Assembly (NCBI RefSeq): GCF_004328705.1
Contig: NZ_CP035319.1
Location: 4,402,001-4,466,000, forward strand
Reading direction: 5' to 3'
Source of the DNA: Rhodococcus sp. ABRD24
GTDB taxonomy: Bacteria; Actinomycetota; Actinomycetes; Mycobacteriales; Mycobacteriaceae
Length of the DNA: 64,000 bases
Part shown: piece by piece, positions 53,630 through 62,923 of the stretch
Layout: each line of letters begins with the position of its first letter
How positions within the stretch are numbered: position 1 is the stretch's first letter
Made by a program: the position numbers and the translations under genes
The notes under the pieces: generated by a model
What the model saw: only the letters and a program-made list of their open reading frames with translations
The model's database searches: none
Told to the model about the DNA's origin: nothing

Positions 53630-55473
53630 TGCCGCAGCTACTTCGTGTGGCCACCGCGGGTAGCGTCGACGACGGCAAGTCGACGCTCATCGGCCGGTTG
53701 CTCTACGACTCCAAGTCGATCTTCGAAGATCAGCTCGAGGCGATCGAGCGCAGCAGTCGCGAACGCGGCGACGAGCACACCGATCTGGCACTGCTCACCG
53801 ACGGGTTGCGCGCCGAGCGTGAACAGGGCATCACGATCGACGTCGCACACCGCTACTTCGCGACTCCGCATCGCAAGTTCATCATCGCCGATACTCCCGG
53901 GCACGAGCAGTACACCCGCAACATGGTCACCGGGGCTTCGACCGCGGACCTTGCGCTGATTCTCGTCGACGCCCGCAAGGGGGTGCTGGAGCAGACTCGG
54001 CGGCACGCCTTCCTGTCGACACTGCTCGGCATCCCGCACCTCGTACTGTGCGTCAACAAGATGGACCTCGTCGACTGGTCGCAGGAACGGTTCGACGAGA
54101 TCAAGGACGAGTTCGGTCAATTCGCAACGAAACTCGACGTCCACGACCTGACGTTCATCCCGGTCTCGGCTCTCGGGGGCGACAATATCGTTTCCCGAAC
54201 CGAGAACATGCCATGGTACGAGGGTTCGTCGCTGCTGCATCATCTCGAAGAGGTGCACATCGCGTCCGACCGCAACCTCATCGATGCTCGGCTGCCCGTT
54301 CAGTACGTGATCCGCCCGCAGCGCCAGACGGATGCAGATCTGCGCGACTTCCGCGGCTACGCCGGCACCGTCGCCAGCGGCGTGTTCAAGCCCGGCGACG
54401 AGGTCGTCGCGCTGCCGTCCGGTTTCACGTCGACAATCGCCGCGATCTGGGGGCCGGGCGGACGCCCGCTTCAGGAGGCGTTCGCACCGTCGGCGGTGTG
54501 TGTGCAGCTGTCCGACGACCTGGACGTCAGTCGTGGCGACACTCTGTGCCGGCCCAACAATCGTCCCCTCGTCGGGCAGGAGCTCGATGCGATGGTCTGC
54601 TGGCTCACCGAGCAGTCGACGCTCGACGAGGGCGCCCGGTACACGGTGCTGCACACCACGCGCGCGACGAAGGGGCAGATCGTGCGCCTCGACTACCGTC
54701 TCGATATCAATACGCTCCACCGAGAAGAGACCGCACAGTCGTTGAAGCTCAACGAGATCGGACGAATTCAGCTCCGTACCCAGCAGCCGCTGCTGTTCGA
54801 CCCCTATCGGCGTAATCGCGTCACCGGCAGCTTCATCCTGGTCGACGATTCGACCGGCAACACCGTCGCCGCCGGCATGATCACCGGGCCGACGCTCAAG
54901 GAATCCAAGGTGGTCTGGCATGCGGCAGCCGTGTCCCGCGACGAGCGGGCTACTCGCGGCACCACGGTGTGGCTCACCGGGCTGTCGGCGTCCGGGAAGT
55001 CCACCGTGGCAGTGGAACTCGAACGCCGGCTGGTCGCGGCGGGGGTGCCCGCCTACCGGCTCGACGGCGACAACCTGCGGCATGGGCTCAACGCAGACCT
55101 CGGGTTCAGTGCTGCGGATCGCGCCGAGAACGTCCGGCGGGTCGGTGCCGTCGCGCAGTTGCTCGCCGATTCGGGGATGGTGGCTGTCGCGTCGCTCATC
55201 AGCCCGTACCGCGTGGACCGGGACCGGGTTCGGCAGCAGCATCTCGATGCCGGGCTGCCGTTCGTCGAGGTGTTCGTCGATACCCCGATCGAACAGTGTG
55301 AGGCGCGGGACCCGAAGGGCATGTACGCCAAGGCGCGGGCCGGGGAGATCACGGGTTTCACCGGCGTCGACGACCCCTACGAAGCGCCCGAGGGCGCTGA
55401 ACTGGTGCTGCGGCCCGAGGACGGCGATCCGGTCGCGCAGGCCGCCAAGATCATGGAGTATCTGAACCTGTGA
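53629..55473 (+). CDS. cysNC: bifunctional sulfate adenylyltransferase subunit 1 / APS kinase
   Basis: 614 residues, a CysN-CysC fusion like that of mycobacteria. The N-terminal ~430 residues are the GTPase: AGSVDDGKSTLIGRLLYD (P-loop), DTPGHEQYTRNM, and NKMD. The last ~175 residues are APS kinase with Walker A LSASGKSTVAVELE and LDGDNLRHGLN. Together with CysD it makes PAPS, the donor for sulfotransferases. It overlaps the CysQ-type gene by 4 bp. Confidence 0.95.
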   Translation: MPQLLRVATAGSVDDGKSTLIGRLLYDSKSIFEDQLEAIERSSRERGDEHTDLALLTDGLRAEREQGITIDVAHRYFATPHRKFIIADTPGHEQYTRNMVTGASTADLALILVDARKGVLEQTRRHAFLSTLLGIPHLVLCVNKMDLVDWSQERFDEIKDEFGQFATKLDVHDLTFIPVSALGGDNIVSRTENMPWYEGSSLLHHLEEVHIASDRNLIDARLPVQYVIRPQRQTDADLRDFRGYAGTVASGVFKPGDEVVALPSGFTSTIAAIWGPGGRPLQEAFAPSAVCVQLSDDLDVSRGDTLCRPNNRPLVGQELDAMVCWLTEQSTLDEGARYTVLHTTRATKGQIVRLDYRLDINTLHREETAQSLKLNEIGRIQLRTQQPLLFDPYRRNRVTGSFILVDDSTGNTVAAGMITGPTLKESKVVWHAAAVSRDERATRGTTVWLTGLSASGKSTVAVELERRLVAAGVPAYRLDGDNLRHGLNADLGFSAADRAENVRRVGAVAQLLADSGMVAVASLISPYRVDRDRVRQQHLDAGLPFVEVFVDTPIEQCEARDPKGMYAKARAGEITGFTGVDDPYEAPEGAELVLRPEDGDPVAQAAKIMEYLNL

Positions 55474-56606
55474 GCACCGATGCCGACTTCGCGGCCGAGC
55501 TGGCCACCCGTGCGGGGGAGTTGCTCGTGGAACTGCGGTCCCGGGCACTGGGGGAGGCCCCGCTCGAGAAGGCGGCAGCCAAGGAGCTGAGCCGGCGCGG
55601 TGACAAGGCTGCGAATGCGCTGCTGCTCGAGCGGCTGGCCGCACAGCGCCCGGACGACGCCGTGCTCTCCGAGGAATCCGCGGACGACGCGGCGCGCCTG
55701 GGTAATCCGCGGGTGTGGATCATCGACCCGCTCGACGGCTCCCGCGAGTACGGACTCGCCGGGCGCACCGACTGGGCGGTACATGTCGCACTGTGGGAAC
55801 GCGGCGCGGGGATCGTTGCGGCGGCCGTCGCGCAGCCCGCTCGGGGTGAGGTGTACGTCAGCGGCAGGGACCGCGCTGTCTCCTCGGACCGCGCCCGTCC
55901 GCTGATCCTGGTGAGTGACAGCCGTCCTCCGGAGTTCATCGGCGCGCTGGCCGAGCGGGTCGGCGCCGATGTTGCCCCGATGGGCTCGGCGGGCGCCAAG
56001 GCGATGGCCGTGCTCCGCGGCGAGGCCGACGCCTACGTCCATGCAGGTGGGCAGTGGGAATGGGACTCGGCAGCACCGGTGGGCGTCGCGCTTGCGGCCG
56101 GCCTGCACTGTTCTCGGATAGACGGAACGCCGTTGCAGTACAACGAGGTCCATCCGTATCTGCCCGACGTCCTGATCTGCCGTCGCGACCTCGCGGTCCC
56201 GCTCCTCGCCGGGATCGCCGAGGAGTCCGGCGGACCGGTCGACAGCCCCCGCGTGGCAATGGCGCGGGAGTACGTGATGTCGCTCGTCACACACGACACG
56301 AGCAAGGTTCGCCTCGCGCGGCACTGTCACCGATACGAGAACGGTCAGCGCACAGGAGATTCCGGTGACGAGATCCGGGGGATGCTGGAAACCGGAGAGC
56401 AGTACCGGTCGATCAGCGCGGTCCGCGATCTCGACTTCCGAGAGTGGGGATCGGACGTCGTCGCACGATTCCTGCTCGATATGACGGCCGGCCGCGACAC
56501 GCTCACCGTCGCGGTCACCGAGCACTTCTCGATACCTAGCGCAGAGATCGACGCGATCACCGCGGTCATCGAGCCGCAACACTTGGGTGTCCGGACTGCC
56601 AGGTAG
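55470..56606 (+). CDS. cysQ: CysQ-type 3'(2'),5'-bisphosphate nucleotidase with C-terminal extension
   Basis: 378 residues. The N-terminal ~250 are an inositol-monophosphatase-fold nucleotidase: SEESAD (metal site), WIIDPLDGSREYG (catalytic), and WEWDSAAPVGVA near 195. It would hydrolyse PAP, the inhibitory by-product of sulfotransfer, back to AMP. The remaining ~125 residues (AREYVMSLVTHDTSKVRLA and onward) are not part of that fold and form an unassigned domain. A role in recycling PAP for the sulfotransferase fits the neighbours. Confidence 0.88.
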   Translation: MSTDADFAAELATRAGELLVELRSRALGEAPLEKAAAKELSRRGDKAANALLLERLAAQRPDDAVLSEESADDAARLGNPRVWIIDPLDGSREYGLAGRTDWAVHVALWERGAGIVAAAVAQPARGEVYVSGRDRAVSSDRARPLILVSDSRPPEFIGALAERVGADVAPMGSAGAKAMAVLRGEADAYVHAGGQWEWDSAAPVGVALAAGLHCSRIDGTPLQYNEVHPYLPDVLICRRDLAVPLLAGIAEESGGPVDSPRVAMAREYVMSLVTHDTSKVRLARHCHRYENGQRTGDSGDEIRGMLETGEQYRSISAVRDLDFREWGSDVVARFLLDMTAGRDTLTVAVTEHFSIPSAEIDAITAVIEPQHLGVRTAR

Positions 56607-56615
56607 GCTCGCCCT

Positions 56616-56879
56616 GTGGCATTCGACGACGACGAACGGGCGGCTCTGCTGGCATTGAAGGGCGTCGGACCGACCGTGGTGCGACGGCTCGAGGAGATGG
56701 GCCACGACAGCTTCGACGCGCTGCGTGCCGTTGGTTCCGACGAGATCCTGGATGCCGGTGCGGCCATGACCGGATCGACGTGCTGGCGCAACAGTCCTCA
56801 GGCGAGGGCCGCGATCGACGCGGTGCTCGAGTTCGCGCGAGCAGGACGAGAACCTGGCGGCGGGTCGAAGACGCTGTAG
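56616..56879 (+). CDS. helix-hairpin-helix protein
   Basis: 87 residues from GTG 56616. A helix-hairpin-helix motif is visible in LLALKGVGPTVVRRLEEMGHDSF (about 11-33), the sort that binds DNA non-specifically. A conserved WRNSPQARAAI follows. The function is unknown. It lies 9 bp after the CysQ-type gene and is likely co-transcribed. Confidence 0.75.
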   Translation: MAFDDDERAALLALKGVGPTVVRRLEEMGHDSFDALRAVGSDEILDAGAAMTGSTCWRNSPQARAAIDAVLEFARAGREPGGGSKTL

Positions 56880-56888
56880 AACGAACGG

Positions 56889-57914
56889 ATGAAGGTCTAC
56901 TCCGGCACGGACCCGCAGATCGACCTCCGCAATGTCGGCGCGTACGCGAAGCGCGTCGAGGCCGTCGGCTACGACGGCTTGCACGTCTCGGAAACAGTGC
57001 ACGACCCGTTCCTGCTCGCGTTGCTCGCGTTGCAAGCCACTCGACGGATTACCGTCCGCACCTCGGTCGCGCTCGCCTTCGTGCGCAGCCCGCTGCTTAC
57101 CGCCTACACCGCATGGGATCTGTCGAAGATGTCGGGCGGCCGGTTCCACCTCGGGTTGGGCAGCCAGGTCCGGCAGAACATCGAGGAACGGTACGCAATG
57201 CCGTGGAGCCCGCCCGCTGACAGAATGCGCGAGTACATAGGTGTCGTCCGTGCGGCGTTCGACACCTTCCGGTCCGGTGAACTCGTTCCATACGAGGGGG
57301 ATCGGTACCGCTTCACCCGGATGCAGCCGTACTTCAACCCGGGGCCCGACACCGCAACGGTGACGCCGCCGATCTACCTCGGCGGCGTCGGGCGTCGGAT
57401 ATGCGCTGTCGCTGGGGAACTCGCGGACGGACTGCTCACCCATCCCACCAACTCGGATCCGCAGTATCTGCGCACGGAGTGTCGGCCGGCGCTCGAGTCG
57501 GGTGCGACCGCTGTCGGCCGCACACTCTCAGACTTCGAGGTCGTGGCCGGCCTACAGGTGATCACCGGCCTCACCGACGCCGACGTCGCCACCGAGCGCG
57601 AACGGCGCCGACGACTGTTCGCATTCCTGTACTCCACGCCGGCGTATCGGCCCGCGCTCGACCGGTACGGACTCGGCGACCTGCAGGCGCGGCTCGCCGC
57701 GATGGCTCGCCGGGACGACTGGAGTGCACTGCCATCCGTCGTCACCGATGAGATTCTGGAGCAGTTGGTTCCGACGGCGCGTTACGGCGAACTTCCCGTG
57801 GTGGTGCGCGAGCGACTCGCCGGTGTCGCAGACGGTGTCACGCTCGCGCTGCCCGAGGATCCCGCGCATGATCGCCGGATGGCCAGGGTGGTCGCGGAGT
57901 TGCGCGCCGGATAG
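56889..57914 (+). CDS. LLM-class F420-dependent oxidoreductase
   Basis: 341 residues of the luciferase-like monooxygenase TIM-barrel family in its F420-dependent branch. MKVYSGTDPQIDLRNVGAYA starts it; VGYDGLHVSETVHDPFLLA and MSGGRFHLGLGSQVRQNIE are the cofactor and substrate segments typical of the group, and PPIYLGGVG is later. It would move hydride between F420H2 and an unknown compound. It closes the cysD operon (9 bp after the HhH gene); a link to the sulfated product is possible but unproven. Confidence 0.85.
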   Translation: MKVYSGTDPQIDLRNVGAYAKRVEAVGYDGLHVSETVHDPFLLALLALQATRRITVRTSVALAFVRSPLLTAYTAWDLSKMSGGRFHLGLGSQVRQNIEERYAMPWSPPADRMREYIGVVRAAFDTFRSGELVPYEGDRYRFTRMQPYFNPGPDTATVTPPIYLGGVGRRICAVAGELADGLLTHPTNSDPQYLRTECRPALESGATAVGRTLSDFEVVAGLQVITGLTDADVATERERRRRLFAFLYSTPAYRPALDRYGLGDLQARLAAMARRDDWSALPSVVTDEILEQLVPTARYGELPVVVRERLAGVADGVTLALPEDPAHDRRMARVVAELRAG

Positions 57915-57960
57915 TCGACCCCGGATAGTCGACCCGGATGGTCGGGTCGGGAACGGGGAG

Positions 57961-59229
57961 ATGGTGAAGTCGGTAGCTCGGTGGCTGCTAGCGATCGCGG
58001 GACTGCTCGGTGGTGTGGTGGCGGGTCACGTTCTGTGGCAACCCATGCCCCCTGGCCACATCGGCATCGGTGGCGGTGTGCAGGCGATGCTCACCTCGAA
58101 CGGTGCCGGTGTCGCGTGCGTGGCGGTGGTCGCGGTGCTGGTGACGGTGGGGCTCACGCGTCGCCGTTCGGTGGCGTCCGCGACGGGTGTCGCGGCGGCC
58201 GGGGCGCTGCTGCTGGCGCTACCCGACGTCGTCCGATATCCATCCGAGGCTTCGGTGATGCTGTATTCGAATGCTGTTGCGGCCGGGCTGCTCCTGGGTG
58301 CGACATCGTTACTGGTGTCGCGAACGCACACAGGACAGGCGGCTCTGGCCACCGGGATGCTCGCCGCTTTCCTGCTGTCGGGCAACGCCGTAGAGCTACG
58401 CCGGTTCGGCGCGAACGAAGGTTGGACCGCCTACGCCCCGTTCCGTACGTGGGAGCCGACGGCGGTGGTGCCGCTGTGGGTGGCGGTCGTCACGGCGGCG
58501 GTGATCCTGGCGGCGGGGGTGATCGAACGCCGGGCGTCGTGGTCGGGGAGGGTCGACTCGCAGGTGCTCCTCGGCGCGATCGCGCTGCCGGTGACCGGTT
58601 TCGTCGCCAACTGGATTCTGATCGAATCGGATGCCCGGCCGGTGTGGTGGTGCGGGTACGTCGGCTTGATGGTCGCCCTCGTGGTCTGGGTGGCGTGGCG
58701 ACTGCCCGGTTCCGATGGGGCGGTCGTCTTCGCGGGAGCAGCGGTGCTGGCGGCGGTCGTCGGGGGTGTGCCCTCGTGGGGAACCGACTGGTGGTTCCTT
58801 GCAATTCCTGCCGTACTCCTCGTCGGGGGAATCGCGGTGGGCCTTCGCTGGCCCCGACCGCCGCTGGGCTTCGCGTTGCTGGCTGTCACCGCCGCGGCAG
58901 CCTTGCTGAATCCGGATTCGTGGGCGGAGATTGCGCTGGTCGCTTCCGTATTCGTGCTGCCGACCGCCTCGGGATACGTGCTGGCGTCATGCCTGCCCAC
59001 CTCGGCGCCCGCATCGACGATCGGATTCTCGCTCCCGTTCACGATCGGGATACCCGGTGTCGCGGCGGCCGCGTGGACCGTCCGTCCGTCGCACGCGGAC
59101 TTCGCGTCGGCCCTCGAATGGCAGGTATCGGTGACCGTATCCGCGGTGGTGGTCGCCGTCGGAGTGATTGTCGTGTGTGGTGTGGGGGCGTGGGGTCTGG
59201 CCCTGCGGTCGGGTCCGGGCGTCCGCTGA
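57961..59229 (+). CDS. polytopic membrane protein
   Basis: 422 residues with about ten to twelve hydrophobic helices and short loops, beginning MVKSVARWLLAIAGLLGGVV. No transporter or enzyme motif is recognised. GGGGAG lies directly before ATG 57961; the adjoining GTG at 57964 is also possible. Short repeats of GGATAGTCGACCC lie upstream (57910-57936). It is followed by a strong terminator and the tRNA on the other strand. Confidence 0.7.
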   Translation: MVKSVARWLLAIAGLLGGVVAGHVLWQPMPPGHIGIGGGVQAMLTSNGAGVACVAVVAVLVTVGLTRRRSVASATGVAAAGALLLALPDVVRYPSEASVMLYSNAVAAGLLLGATSLLVSRTHTGQAALATGMLAAFLLSGNAVELRRFGANEGWTAYAPFRTWEPTAVVPLWVAVVTAAVILAAGVIERRASWSGRVDSQVLLGAIALPVTGFVANWILIESDARPVWWCGYVGLMVALVVWVAWRLPGSDGAVVFAGAAVLAAVVGGVPSWGTDWWFLAIPAVLLVGGIAVGLRWPRPPLGFALLAVTAAAALLNPDSWAEIALVASVFVLPTASGYVLASCLPTSAPASTIGFSLPFTIGIPGVAAAAWTVRPSHADFASALEWQVSVTVSAVVVAVGVIVVCGVGAWGLALRSGPGVR

Positions 59230-59267
59230 ACGGTGCCACCCTGAGGGAGTCGGCCACACGAATGACC

Positions 59268-59301
59268 GAAGGCCCCCACTCGCGAACGAGTGGAGGCCTT
59301 C
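59268..59301. terminator. hairpin terminator between the membrane protein and tRNA-Arg
   Basis: GAAGGCCCCCACTCG (59268-59282) pairs with CGAGTGGAGGCCTTC (59287-59301) with one mismatch, around CGAA. It serves the tRNA on the minus strand and probably the rightward gene as well. Confidence 0.8.
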
Positions 59302-59305
59302 TCTG

Positions 59306-59378
59306 TGCCCCCGGCAGGATTCGAACCTGCGGCCTTTCGCTCCGGAGGCGAACGCTCTATCCCCTGAGCTACGGGGGC
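59306..59378 (-). tRNA. tRNA-Arg (anticodon CCG)
   Basis: On the minus strand the 73-base molecule begins GCCCCCGTAGCTCAGGGGAT and folds into a full cloverleaf. The acceptor GCCCCCG pairs with CGGGGGC, the anticodon loop CTCCGGA gives CCG, and the T-arm GCAGGTTCGAATCCTGC is standard. The discriminator is A and CCA is not encoded. It reads the CGG Arg codon, frequent in this GC-rich genome, and lies 1.9 kb from argS. Confidence 0.97.
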
Positions 59379-59493
59379 GCACCGAAAATCTCGGTGTGCC
59401 AGTGGGCGGAGTTAGCGTAGCGCATTGTCGTCGATCATCCACATCGCCTGGTAGATCGTGGTTTTTCGAGTGGCGCGACCGGACAGAAACCGA

Positions 59494-60219
59494 CTAGTTC
59501 ATCGGCAGCGGCGATACGCCCCTCTCGGCGAGCATGCTCGTGATGAGCGTCGACTCGCCCTGCTGTGTCGACATCATCTTCTGGGCCAGGTTGCGTACCA
59601 CCGGTACGTCTGCGTACTGCTTCGCGTACTCGATCATCGGTAGCCCGCCCTGATGGTGCCGCAACATCAGTTGCAGGAACATCACGTCGAGGGCCGAGCC
59701 GGACGCCTGACCGAGCGCCGCCATCTCCTCCGCGGTGGCCATACCCGGCATCTTCCCGGCGTTCGGCTGGGCGGGCGCGGCCGTTGTGGCAGCCCCGTGA
59801 CCCGAATGGCCGCCGTCTCCCTCGGTCATCCACGTCATATAGCCCTCGGTGGGCAGCGGGGCCCGGTCCCACAGGGCGAGCCAGCCTTGCATCTGGCCGA
59901 CCTGGTTCTGCTGGCTGGTCAGAATGTCGAAGGCAAGGTCCTTGACTTTCCTGTCGCCCGACCTGGTCAGCGTGATCGTCGCCATGTCGATTGCCTGGTT
60001 GTGGTGGACGGTCATGTCCTGAGAGAAGCCGACATCCACCGAATCCGCTCCCGGGTGTGCCGGTTCACGGTCGTCGATCGGCAGCCGTGCAAAGAAGCCG
60101 AGTGCGAAGCCGATCGCGATCGCGCCGATCAGGCCGATGACGGCCAGTGCGGTCCGTTGGCTGCGTTTGGAGGTCGCGGACGCCGTCGACTGCTCGGCAT
60201 CGGTCTCAGGCGCGGTCAT
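59494..60219 (-). CDS. DUF305 family membrane-anchored protein
   Basis: 241 residues. One membrane helix (about 24-44, ALAVIGLIGAIAIGFALGFF) anchors an extracytoplasmic domain made of two DUF305 halves: DMTVHHNQAIDMA and LMLRHHQGGLPMIEYA, His- and Met-rich motifs of a ferritin-like, metal-associated fold. Met/His content suggests copper or other metal binding. The start is ATG 60219 or GTG 60225. It follows the DUF3105 gene by 8 bp, its normal partner. Confidence 0.87.
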   Translation of the reverse strand: MTAPETDAEQSTASATSKRSQRTALAVIGLIGAIAIGFALGFFARLPIDDREPAHPGADSVDVGFSQDMTVHHNQAIDMATITLTRSGDRKVKDLAFDILTSQQNQVGQMQGWLALWDRAPLPTEGYMTWMTEGDGGHSGHGAATTAAPAQPNAGKMPGMATAEEMAALGQASGSALDVMFLQLMLRHHQGGLPMIEYAKQYADVPVVRNLAQKMMSTQQGESTLITSMLAERGVSPLPMN

Positions 60220-60227
60220 TGCCACGA

Positions 60228-61103
60228 TCAGCCGTTCCCGCCGCCGGCAGCGGGCGCGGTGGGCAGTCCGGCGCCGCCGGTCGCCTCGCTGGCGTCCGGC
60301 GTGATACCGCCGCCGTCCATCGGTACCGCGTCCGAGCCTGGGGCTGTCGGATCGAATGGCGGCGGGTTCGACGGATCGTACGAATCCGGAATGGTCGAGC
60401 AGCTGGCGCCGACCTCGGGGTAGACGTAGCGGTTCAGGCGCAGCGCGGCGATGAACTGGTCGATGCGCGGGTCGTCGACGCTGTCGAGCTTGAGCTGATG
60501 GCCCCATGACTGCAGCGAGACCGCGGTGTCCAGGCCCGGGTACGGCGACATCAGCAGATAGCCGCTGGAGTCGTCGACGCGGCTGCTCAGCTGATCACGC
60601 TGAGCGTCGTCGACCTTGTCCGGGTTGTACGTGATCCACACCGCGCCGTGCTCGAGGGAGTGGACCGCGTTCTCGGTGCGGATCGGATTCGGGTAGACGG
60701 TGCCCATGCAGGTGGCCCACACCGCGTCGTGTGGTCCGCCGAACGGCGGCGACTGGTCGTATGCGACCCGCTGCGCCGGCGAGACGTGCATACCGGCCTC
60801 GTAGTCGACCTTGACGACGCCGTCGATCGCGCTGGACGGATCCTGATTCGATGCGGAGGGGGCGAACTTCGCCACCGCCTCCTTGTCTTGGTACTTCGGG
60901 AGCAGGTTGACGAACAGCACGCCGATCAGGGCGGCCACTGCGACGACTGCACCGATCGTCAACCACGGGATCTGACGCTTCACGCCACCTCCGCGCTTGG
61001 AAGCGGGCACGCCGCCCTGCTTCTTGGCCGCTTTGATCGCCTTGGCTGACTTGGCCGCCGTGTTCTTACTGCCGGGACCGCGATTTTCCGAACCGCTGGG
61101 CAT
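60228..61103 (-). CDS. DUF3105 domain-containing membrane protein
   Basis: 291 residues: a Lys/Gly-rich cytoplasmic start, one membrane helix (about 46-68), then the DUF3105 domain outside the membrane with PPFGGPHDAVWATCMGTVY and the conserved AVHSLEHGAVWITYNP, a His-containing motif, and a Pro/Asp/Gly-rich tail. Function unknown; it pairs with DUF305 proteins in many actinobacteria, possibly in metal handling. Its promoter region is shared with argS (61104-61270). Confidence 0.85.
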   Translation of the reverse strand: MPSGSENRGPGSKNTAAKSAKAIKAAKKQGGVPASKRGGGVKRQIPWLTIGAVVAVAALIGVLFVNLLPKYQDKEAVAKFAPSASNQDPSSAIDGVVKVDYEAGMHVSPAQRVAYDQSPPFGGPHDAVWATCMGTVYPNPIRTENAVHSLEHGAVWITYNPDKVDDAQRDQLSSRVDDSSGYLLMSPYPGLDTAVSLQSWGHQLKLDSVDDPRIDQFIAALRLNRYVYPEVGASCSTIPDSYDPSNPPPFDPTAPGSDAVPMDGGGITPDASEATGGAGLPTAPAAGGGNG

Positions 61104-61256
61104 CTATGAGTGCTCTTTCGGTGTGTGGGCAAAGGGCTTCCCCGAGAGGTATCAGGCCTCCCGCGTCCCCCTCGAGGCTTCATCACTGTACGTTCTGAGT
61201 CTGAGGGAAACCTGGGAGTGGGCGATACTGGGTAATCGTCGCGGTCGTCCAGGCAA

Positions 61257-61262
61257 TAGGAT
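61257..61262 (+). promoter_or_regulatory. -10 element of argS
   Basis: TAGGAT fits TANNNT and ends 8 bases before the GTG at 61271, so the argS message may be leaderless or have a very short leader. No convincing -35 is seen. Confidence 0.4.
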
Positions 61263-61270
61263 GGACTCCT

Positions 61271-62923
61271 GTGACTCCAGCCGACCTTGCCGAATTGCTC
61301 CGAGGGACCGCCGCAAAGGTGCTCGCCGAGCACGGAATCGACGTATCCGTACTGCCCGCGACGTTGACGGTCGAGCGCCCCCGCAATCCTGAGCACGGTG
61401 ACTATGCCACCAATGTGGCCATGCAGGTCGCGAAGAAGGCCGGCGTGAATCCCCGTGATCTGGCGACGTGGTTGGCCGCGGCCCTGACCGCCTCCGACGG
61501 CATCGACTCGGCCGAGGTGGCCGGTCCCGGCTTCCTCAATATCCGCCTCGCGGCCGACGCGCAGGGCGCGATCGTCGCGAAGGCACTCGAGGCCGGTGCC
61601 GCCTACGGCGACGGAGATGTGCTCGCCGGCAAGCGCATCAACCTCGAGTTCGTTTCCGCGAACCCCACCGGCCCCATCCACCTCGGTGGCACCCGCTGGG
61701 CCGCCGTCGGTGACGCGCTCGGCCGGATCCTGACCGCGCAGGGCGGAGAGGTGACGCGCGAATACTACTTCAACGACCACGGTGCCCAGATCGACCGCTT
61801 CACGCGTTCGCTGATCGCCGCGGCGAAGGGTGAACCGGCACCGACGGACGGCTACGCCGGTGCGTACATCGTCGACATCGCGGCCGAGGTGCTCGAGCAG
61901 AATCCGGAGGCGCTCGCGCTGCCCGAGGATGCGCAGAACGAGGCGTTCCGCTCGATCGGCGTCGAGCTGATGTTCCAGCACATCAAGCGCACCCTGCACG
62001 AGTTCGGCGTCGACTTCGACGTCTACTTCCACGAGAACTCGCTGTTCGAGTCGGGCGCCGTGGAGAATGCGGTCGAGACGCTCAAGGGCTCCGGCAATCT
62101 TTACCACGAGGACGGCGCGTGGTGGCTCAAGAGCACCGATTTCGGTGACGACAAGGACCGCGTCGTCATCAAGTCCGACGGCAACGCCGCCTACATCGCC
62201 GGTGACATAGCTTACTTCCAGGACAAGCGCGCGCGCGGCTTCGATCTGTGCATCTACATGCTCGGCGCCGACCATCACGGCTACATCGGCCGCCTCAAGG
62301 CCGCCGCGGCCGCCTTCGGCGACGACCCCGACACCGTGGAGGTCATGATCGGCCAGATGGTCAACCTCGTCCGAGGCGGTGTCGCGGTGAAGATGAGCAA
62401 GCGCGCCGGCACGGTCATCACGCTCGACGACCTCGTCGAGGCGATCGGCGTCGACGCCTCCCGCTACGTTCTCGTGCGTTCGTCGGTGGATCAGAGCATC
62501 GACATCGATCTCGAGCTCTGGGCGAGCACGACCAACGAGAACCCGGTGTACTACGTCCAGTACGCACACGCACGCCTGTGTTCGATCGCCCGCAACGCTG
62601 CCGATCTGGGTCTGAGCGCGGCGAACCCGAACCTCGCGCTGCTCACGCACGACCGTGAGGGCGACCTGATCCGCACGATCGGTGAGTATCCGCGGGTTGT
62701 CGCGAAGGCTGCCGATCTGCGCGAGCCGCACCGAGTCGCCCGGTACCTCGAGGAGCTTGCGGGTACGTACCACCGCTTCTACGACGCGTGCCGCATCCTG
62801 CCGCAGGGTGACGAGGAGGCCGGCGAGCTGCACACGGCACGCCTCGCGCTGTGCGACGCTTCTCGTCAGGTTTTCGCCAATGGCCTCCGCCTGCTCGGCG
62901 TCAGCGCACCGGAGCGCATGTGA
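61271..62923 (+). CDS. argS: arginyl-tRNA synthetase
   Basis: 550 residues, class I synthetase. The HIGH-type motif is in [18 protein letters not shown] and the KMSKS-type motif in [12 protein letters not shown]; the N-terminal tRNA-D-loop-binding domain and the DALR anticodon domain at the C-terminus are present. It charges tRNA-Arg. The start is GTG 61271. It overlaps lysA by 4 bp (GTGA), the conserved actinobacterial argS-lysA arrangement. Confidence 0.97.
   Translation: MTPADLAELLRGTAAKVLAEHGIDVSVLPATLTVERPRNPEHGDYATNVAMQVAKKAGVNPRDLATWLAAALTASDGIDSAEVAGPGFLNIRLAADAQGAIVAKALEAGAAYGDGDVLAGKRINLEFVSANPTGPIHLGGTRWAAVGDALGRILTAQGGEVTREYYFNDHGAQIDRFTRSLIAAAKGEPAPTDGYAGAYIVDIAAEVLEQNPEALALPEDAQNEAFRSIGVELMFQHIKRTLHEFGVDFDVYFHENSLFESGAVENAVETLKGSGNLYHEDGAWWLKSTDFGDDKDRVVIKSDGNAAYIAGDIAYFQDKRARGFDLCIYMLGADHHGYIGRLKAAAAAFGDDPDTVEVMIGQMVNLVRGGVAVKMSKRAGTVITLDDLVEAIGVDASRYVLVRSSVDQSIDIDLELWASTTNENPVYYVQYAHARLCSIARNAADLGLSAANPNLALLTHDREGDLIRTIGEYPRVVAKAADLREPHRVARYLEELAGTYHRFYDACRILPQGDEEAGELHTARLALCDASRQVFANGLRLLGVSAPERM

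Noticed and set aside
53638..55644. Long open frame antisense to cysNC
   Set aside because: It mirrors the certain CysNC gene and has no motif of its own.
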